Shown piece by piece: positions 5,334 to 10,333 of a stretch of 11,880 bases of DNA (positions within the stretch are counted from its first letter, which is position 1; the number at the start of each line of letters is the position of its first letter). The position numbers and the translations under genes were made by a program. The DNA comes from an uncultured Verrucomicrobiota bacterium (GTDB lineage: Bacteria; Verrucomicrobiota; Kiritimatiellia; RFP12; UBA1067), in NCBI GenBank assembly GCA_946631535.1, contig CAMPAF010000056.1:1-11880 (forward strand), in the 5' to 3' direction. Below the pieces are notes generated by a model. It saw nothing but the letters and a program-made list of their open reading frames with translations, did no database searches and was not told the origin of the DNA.

Positions 5334-7259
5334 ATGAGAACACAGTTCGGAACGATTCTCGTGGCGGTGACCGCGGCGAGCGTAACCCTCTCGGCGCAGG
5401 CCACGACCTACACGAGCGCGAGCTATGTGCAGGACGGGTTGATTACGCAGTGGGACGGCATCGACAACGCCGGCACGGGCGCGCACAATCCCAACGCGAC
5501 CGTGTGGAAAGACCTCGCGGGCAACCTCGACCTGACGTTGACCGAAAACGGTTGCTGGACGAACGGGAACGCGCTCGCCGTCAACAGCGCCGCCGCGTAT
5601 GGAAGTAGGAAAGCGCCCGTGTACAAGACCATTGAGGTCGTGTACAGCAAGCCGTTCCAGCCGAACAAGAGTTGCGTGTTGTTCCACAGCGGATATACAA
5701 ACAGGTTTGTCGTATTTCGCTATGTGTCTACCCCGACAAATCAAGTCTATTTTGAAGCTGCGAAATCGACGAAAGTCATCGCCAGGCGGACAAGCGCCGG
5801 CGAGATCACGAGCGTTGTGGCGTTGTACGGCGACAACGAGGCGGTGAGTGACGTGTTCTGCGATGGCGAACGGCGATCGGACGGAACGTATACTGAAGGA
5901 TGGGGGTTGCGTACCAGAGTCTCAGTCGGCGGGCGTTACAGTGACAATTCCACTCAAGCCGAAGGGTCCCCGTCAAAAGGCGAAGTGTATGCAATCCGTC
6001 TGTATTCCCGGCGGCTCACGAAGGCCGAACTTGCGCACAACAACCTGATCGACCGTAAACGTTTCATGACGAGCGCGAGCTACACGCAGGATGGGCTGAT
6101 CGGGCAGTGGGACGGCGAAAACAACGCGGGTACGGGCACGCATGATCCGAGCGCGACGGTCTGGAAAGACCTCAAGGGCAGTCTTGATCTGACGTTGACC
6201 GCCAATGGTCAGTGGAACGCGGCCGGAAACGCTCTTGTTGCCTACAGGGCGTCCGCCGTGGGCGATTCGCCGGCTCCTGCGTACAAGACCATCGAGGTGG
6301 CCTATCGTTCGACGTACCAGAACCCGAACGACGGGCACGGGGGAGGGCATAATTCGGTCTTGCTCAACGCATCCAACGCAGATCGTAAGCAGATGGTCTT
6401 TTTCAGAGGTTACGGTGTGAACGCTTATTTCTCTGGAATCAATTCAAGGACTACAGGCGTAAAACATTGGGGCGTAGCCCTTGGTACCTTCAATTCGAAT
6501 TCTGTCCATGTTCTGGCGGCGACATACACCAATGTCGCTGCGCAGGCGGCGCTGACATATCTTGATGGTACGCGTAACACGAATACGAAAGAAGACGACT
6601 CATGGAGTTGTCTGGCCGAGAAGATGATCGTTGGCGACAATAAGGAAGCGAGCTATCGTCCATTCTACGGAGAAGTGTACGCGCTTCGGTTCTACGACAG
6701 GGAACTCACCGCAGACGAGCTGGCTGCGGATGCGGCAATGGATCAGAAGCGTATTTTCGCGCCGCGCGTGATGACATGGGATAATCTTTCCGACGGCAAC
6801 TTCGGCACGAGCGGCAAATGGTCGGTCAGCGGCACGGGCGGACAGAACATCCCGCGTTATTCCGACCGCGTGTTTCTGCCGGACGGCGATTACGCCGCTA
6901 CGCTGGACGAGGACTGGGCGATTGGCGAGCTGTCCGTGGGTGCAGGTGCCGCGCTGAAGTTCGACCTGCCATCGGACGCGACAGCAACGAACGTGGTGCG
7001 TCTCACTGTGTTCGGCAAGGTGGAGGCGGATGCCGCCGCAAGGCTCGTTCTGGATGCCGCAGCGTTCGGCAAGGTGTACAAGGAGGGGAGCGTGACGCTC
7101 CTCGCGTGTGATGTCGCCTCGCCCGATGCGTTGCAGAACCTGGCGGACAACGTCTCGTTCGTTGGCGGCCGCCGTTTGGGCAGGGTGGAGGTCGCGGCTG
7201 ACGGCAAGTCTCTCGTCTACACGGCCGTGCTGCAGGGGACGATGATTTATTTCAAGTAG
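5334..7259 (+). CDS. Secreted protein with two tandem LamG-like domains
   Basis: A 641-residue protein. The start at 5334 is chosen because AAGGAG lies 7 nt upstream and MRTQFGTILVAVTAASVTLSAQA is a clean Sec signal peptide with an AQA cleavage site. An in-frame ATG at 5304 with a weaker GGAG would add ten residues. Residues about 27-244 and 246-475 are two copies of a concanavalin-A/LamG-like jelly roll, each opening with TSASY.QDGLI.QWDG and closing with GEVYA(I/L)R(L/F)Y.R.LT..EL, the usual end strand of LamG_3 domains. From about 478 a third beta module starts TWDNLSDGNFGTSGKWSV and runs to the C-terminus LQGTMIYFK. Known for LamG domains: carbohydrate or protein binding at the cell surface. 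No catalytic residues, barrel or membrane anchor are seen. Its third module resembles the cap of the beta-helix protein upstream, suggesting the same class of envelope proteins. Confidence 0.83.
   Translation: MRTQFGTILVAVTAASVTLSAQATTYTSASYVQDGLITQWDGIDNAGTGAHNPNATVWKDLAGNLDLTLTENGCWTNGNALAVNSAAAYGSRKAPVYKTIEVVYSKPFQPNKSCVLFHSGYTNRFVVFRYVSTPTNQVYFEAAKSTKVIARRTSAGEITSVVALYGDNEAVSDVFCDGERRSDGTYTEGWGLRTRVSVGGRYSDNSTQAEGSPSKGEVYAIRLYSRRLTKAELAHNNLIDRKRFMTSASYTQDGLIGQWDGENNAGTGTHDPSATVWKDLKGSLDLTLTANGQWNAAGNALVAYRASAVGDSPAPAYKTIEVAYRSTYQNPNDGHGGGHNSVLLNASNADRKQMVFFRGYGVNAYFSGINSRTTGVKHWGVALGTFNSNSVHVLAATYTNVAAQAALTYLDGTRNTNTKEDDSWSCLAEKMIVGDNKEASYRPFYGEVYALRFYDRELTADELAADAAMDQKRIFAPRVMTWDNLSDGNFGTSGKWSVSGTGGQNIPRYSDRVFLPDGDYAATLDEDWAIGELSVGAGAALKFDLPSDATATNVVRLTVFGKVEADAAARLVLDAAAFGKVYKEGSVTLLACDVASPDALQNLADNVSFVGGRRLGRVEVAADGKSLVYTAVLQGTMIYFK
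5412..6758 (+). repeat. Tandem intragenic duplication encoding the two LamG-like domains
   Basis: The coding stretch from 5412 (to about 6065) and that from 6069 (to about 6758) begin with the same bases, ACGAGCGCGAGCTA, and remain alignable for about 100 nt (QDGLI.QWDG..NAGTG.H.P.ATVWKDL). They diverge in the middle and match again in the closing strand. The offset of 657 nt is a whole number of codons (219). Confidence 0.75.
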
Positions 7260-7262
7260 TTC

Positions 7263-7284
7263 GCCGCCAAGATGGCGGCTCTCC
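7263..7284 (-). repeat. REP-like hairpin with loop-complementary leader (second sequence type)
   Basis: On the plus strand GCCGCCA (7263-7269), loop AGA, TGGCGGC (7273-7279), then TCTCC. Read on the minus strand this is leader GGAGA, arm GCCGCCA, loop TCT, arm TGGCGGC: the AGA of the leader is complementary to the TCT loop, the same plan as the four repeats in the last gene. It begins 3 nt after the LamG-protein stop and could also serve as a transcript 3' end, although no T-run follows. Confidence 0.55.
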
Positions 7285-7296
7285 ATGATATGGTAC

Positions 7297-7329
7297 GGCA
7301 CAGATTGTCGGAAAACTACAATCTGTGCC
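7297..7329. repeat. Perfect 12-bp palindrome upstream of the dihaem-protein gene
   Basis: GGCACAGATTGT (7297-7308) and ACAATCTGTGCC (7318-7329) are exact inverted copies around a 9-nt spacer. The right arm covers the -35 position of the promoter with its -10 at 7342-7347, so an operator for a dimeric regulator is possible. As RNA it would also be a strong hairpin ending the LamG transcript, but it lacks a T-tract. Confidence 0.65.
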
Positions 7330-7338
7330 CGGCAAATT

Positions 7339-7347
7339 TGGTATACT
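7339..7347 (+). promoter_or_regulatory. Extended -10 promoter of the dihaem-protein gene
   Basis: TGGTATACT, with TATACT at 7342-7347. No consensus -35 is found; the bases 17 nt upstream (CAATCT) are inside the 12-bp palindrome. The predicted start near 7354 leaves a leader of about 17 nt containing GAGGG (7355-7359) before ATG 7371. Confidence 0.55.
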
Positions 7348-7370
7348 TGCCGGCGAGGGCTTGGACCATC

Positions 7371-10241
7371 ATGAATGCTGACATGAAATCAATTATCGTT
7401 TGCGTGGCGCTGGCTGCTGCTTGCGCGTCGAATCTTGCTGCCGTCGAGTGGGCGTATCTGCCGCCGCGGGACGTGGATCCGAATGTCGCGACGCTTGAAA
7501 ACCCTATCCCGCGCCGATGGAGCGGTCAGAAGGCCGCGCTCGCGTTCGCGAGGATCGCGCGCGAGCCGGAGCGCGTGGCGCTCTCGTGGGCGGACGCCGC
7601 CGCCGCGCGAAAAGCGCCGAAGCTGCGGGGTGATCCGCGTAGCCTGTGGAAGGGACGCTTCCCCGAGAAACCTCCCGTCACGGAGCCGCGCCTCTACGCT
7701 ATGGGGACGGACGGCCGCCTCTTCCGCGACACGTTGCCTGCGGCGAAGGAGCTGCTGCCGTTCGTCGTGGTCGTGGACGGCAACCCCGAGGACGGCTACG
7801 GCGGCTACGTGCTGGGGTGTGCGGACGGCGACTGGTCGTACGAGCGAAAGGACTACACTTTCGCGTTGTTGGGCAAGGATGCCTTTGCGTTCACGTTCGA
7901 CGGCACGTGGCTCGCTGGGCTGCAGGCTGCGGCGCGGGCGAATCCGCAGCTCTTTGCCAAGACGGAAGGAATGTCGCCCGACCTGTGGGTGACGGTCGTC
8001 TCGGAGTGGGTACAGGACGACGGTAAATGGAACTGCGCTGCGGAAGGATGGAGCGACTATCTGCGGCGGCGGTTCGCGGCGCGCGCGAAGCTGCTGTCCG
8101 ATCCGCGCCTCAAGGAGACGCTCGCGAGGGGGATCCTCTTCAACACGCGCCGTCCGCCCACGTGGAACCACTGCGTGGCGCAGTACTTCGGCTGGCGGCA
8201 GCGCCCGGGCGGTAGCGTGCTCGTGCTGGAGGAACCGGGCCGTTCGCTCAAGACGCGCGACCTGATCGCGGGCCGGATGCCGTGCGGCAGCTACCTTGAG
8301 CCGCGCCTCTCGTACGACGCGACGCGCGCGCTCTTCGCGTTCGTGGAGACGGACGGCGCGCTCAACCCGTACTCCATGCCGGTGAACGAGGAGGGGCTGG
8401 ACGACCACTACTACCACCTCTGGACGGTCAACCTGGACGGCACGGGCCTCAGGCAGCTCACGCGCGGCGTGTACGAGGACTTCATGCCCGAGTTCCTGCC
8501 GGACGGCGACATCGCGTTCATGTCGTCGCGCAGGCGCTCGCAGAGCCGCTGCTTCTGGTACGGCTACTCCAACCGCTGGCAGGCGTACACCATGTTCAGG
8601 ATGAGGCCGGACGGCAGCGACATCCGCCAGCTTTCGTGGAACGACGTGGCGGAGTGGTTCCCGACGATGGCGAACAACGGCGAGCTGCTGTTCGCGCGGT
8701 GGGACTACATCGACCGCGACGCGGTGCGCCACCAGAACCTGTGGAGCATGCGCCCGGACGGCACGAACCCGAAGGCCGTGTGGGGCAACGAGACGCCGAG
8801 CCCGCACTGCACCTTCCAGCCGCGCGCGATCCCCGGCTCGCGGAAGATCGCCTGCATCGCCTCCGCGCACCACGCCTTTGCCGGCGGACCGCTGGTCCTG
8901 ATCGACCCGTCCGTGGACGAGAACAGCGAGGCAGCGGTGACGCACATCACGCCCGGGCACTATCCGGAATGCGCGGACGGCAAGCACGACTACGACGACG
9001 CCACGCCCGCCGCGCACAACGACTGGTACAACTCGCCTCATCCCTACGGCGAGGACCTGTTCCTCGTCTGCTGGAGCCGCGCGCCGCTGCAGTACGAGCC
9101 GTCGCGTCCTGCGCCGAGCGACGCGCTTGGCCTCTACGTGCTCGCGGCGGACGGGCGGCGCGAGGTGCTGTGGCGCGACGGCTGCCTGTGCGCCTGCTCG
9201 CCGCAGCCGCTCGTGGCGCGTCCGGTACCGCCGAAGCTCGAGTCGCAGTTCGACCGGAAGCTCGCGGCTGAGAAGAAGGGCGAGGTGTTCCTCGCGAACG
9301 TGTACAGGGGCCTCACGAACGCCGTACCGGGTTCGCTCAAGGAGGTGCGTGTGGTGCAGATATTCCCGCGCACGGCGCCCGACCAGTATCGGCCCAACAC
9401 GGGGCGCGGCGGGCACGAGAATGCGCGCGCGGTGCTGGGGACGGTGCCGCTGGAAGCGGACGGATCGGCGCGGTTCATCGTGCCGGCGGAGAAGCCGATC
9501 CTTTTCCAGGTGCTGGACAAGGACGGGTTCGCGTGGCGGACGATGCGCTCGACGACGTCGCTCATGCCGGGCGAGCGCGTGTCGTGCGTCGGGTGCCACG
9601 AGTCGAAGAGGGAGGTCTCGTACGGGCCGATCTCCGGGGCGCTGAAGATGCCCGCGCGCGAGCTGACGCGAACGCCCGAGGCGGGGCGTCCGTGGGGATT
9701 CGTCGAGAACGTGCAGCCGATCTTCGACGCGAAATGCGCGGGCTGCCACGGCGACGAGAAGCCGCCGAAGGGCATTTCGCTCACGCGCACGCCCGATCCG
9801 CGCTTCGGGCAGAAGCCGGAGGTGCTGGAGGTCGGTCCGCTCCAGTATTCCGCGCCGTTCACGAAGTCGTACGCGACCCTCTGCTTCACGGACGAGCCGA
9901 CGGGCCGCAAGCCCAACTCCATGAGCTTCGAGAAGCCGTTCCTCTGGTGGAAGGTGCGGATGGGCAAGGACCGCTGGGGGCGTCCCGCGCCGATGGTGCC
10001 GTGCTGGGTGGAGTACAATCCGGTGCAGACGACGCCGGAGGGGCCGGGCGTGAACGCGCTCGGGTCCGGGCTCTTCGGCACGCTCTCGCGCGGAAAGCAT
10101 GCGAAGATGCTCACGGACGCCGAGAAGCGCGTGATCGCCACATGGATCGACCTCAACGCCACGTTCTACGGCTGCTACGAGGAACCATGCCTTACCAAGC
10201 AGCTGAGGGGCGAACCGATCCCCATGCCGGACAGGCAATGA
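7371..10241 (+). CDS. Secreted beta-propeller/dihaem protein, hydrazine synthase alpha-subunit-like
   Basis: A 956-residue protein starting MNADMKSIIVC. Residues 1-24 form a signal peptide (core IIVCVALAAACASNLAA). The start at 7371 has GAGGG 11 nt upstream; ATG 7383 is an alternative, and the open frame further upstream contains the promoter. Residues about 350-507 show TolB/PD40-type propeller repeats (VNLDGTGLRQLT, MRPDGSDIRQLS, SMRPDGTNPKAV). Two c-type haem sites follow: C739-VG-CH743 (VSCVGCHE) and C789-AG-CH793 (KCAGCHGD). The end, RVIATWIDLNATFYG, is typical of the PVC family annotated from the hydrazine synthase alpha middle domain. In true hydrazine synthase, as I recall, the catalytic haem has Tyr in place of the CXXCH His; here both are ordinary CXXCH, and no beta or gamma subunit is nearby, so hydrazine synthesis is not claimed. 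Probably a periplasmic redox or dehydrogenase-like protein. It is monocistronic as far as visible. Confidence 0.82.
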   Translation: MNADMKSIIVCVALAAACASNLAAVEWAYLPPRDVDPNVATLENPIPRRWSGQKAALAFARIAREPERVALSWADAAAARKAPKLRGDPRSLWKGRFPEKPPVTEPRLYAMGTDGRLFRDTLPAAKELLPFVVVVDGNPEDGYGGYVLGCADGDWSYERKDYTFALLGKDAFAFTFDGTWLAGLQAAARANPQLFAKTEGMSPDLWVTVVSEWVQDDGKWNCAAEGWSDYLRRRFAARAKLLSDPRLKETLARGILFNTRRPPTWNHCVAQYFGWRQRPGGSVLVLEEPGRSLKTRDLIAGRMPCGSYLEPRLSYDATRALFAFVETDGALNPYSMPVNEEGLDDHYYHLWTVNLDGTGLRQLTRGVYEDFMPEFLPDGDIAFMSSRRRSQSRCFWYGYSNRWQAYTMFRMRPDGSDIRQLSWNDVAEWFPTMANNGELLFARWDYIDRDAVRHQNLWSMRPDGTNPKAVWGNETPSPHCTFQPRAIPGSRKIACIASAHHAFAGGPLVLIDPSVDENSEAAVTHITPGHYPECADGKHDYDDATPAAHNDWYNSPHPYGEDLFLVCWSRAPLQYEPSRPAPSDALGLYVLAADGRREVLWRDGCLCACSPQPLVARPVPPKLESQFDRKLAAEKKGEVFLANVYRGLTNAVPGSLKEVRVVQIFPRTAPDQYRPNTGRGGHENARAVLGTVPLEADGSARFIVPAEKPILFQVLDKDGFAWRTMRSTTSLMPGERVSCVGCHESKREVSYGPISGALKMPARELTRTPEAGRPWGFVENVQPIFDAKCAGCHGDEKPPKGISLTRTPDPRFGQKPEVLEVGPLQYSAPFTKSYATLCFTDEPTGRKPNSMSFEKPFLWWKVRMGKDRWGRPAPMVPCWVEYNPVQTTPEGPGVNALGSGLFGTLSRGKHAKMLTDAEKRVIATWIDLNATFYGCYEEPCLTKQLRGEPIPMPDRQ

Positions 10242-10261
10242 CGCTTGCCGCGTGTTGGGTG

Positions 10262-10290
10262 TTGACTTTCGCGCCCCGATAGAGGATAAT
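10262..10290 (+). promoter_or_regulatory. Sigma-70-type promoter of the zinc-finger protein gene
   Basis: TTGACT (10262-10267), exactly 17 nt of spacer, then GATAAT (10285-10290). This is the only promoter in the window with both a near-consensus -35 and -10. Transcription from about 10297 gives a leader of roughly 37 nt with CGGAGG (10321-10326) 7 nt before the ATG at 10334. Confidence 0.75.
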
Positions 10291-10333
10291 TTACGCGCAA
10301 CTTTCACGGGATATTCTCCCCGGAGGTCGGAAG

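Noticed and set aside
7272..7370. An upstream start for the dihaem protein at 7272
   Set aside because: It would place the REP-like hairpin, the 12-bp palindrome and the promoter inside the gene and put 33 extra residues before the signal peptide.
7371..10241. Naming the dihaem protein hydrazine synthase and the organism an anammox bacterium
   Set aside because: No other subunit is nearby, both haem sites are ordinary CXXCH, and the surroundings are polysaccharide- and envelope-related.
7389..10307. A 972-codon open frame on the minus strand opposite the dihaem-protein gene
   Set aside because: It mirrors the real gene and arises from high GC at third codon positions. Its translation is a run of Arg, His, Leu and Val without domains, and it lacks a convincing ribosome binding site.
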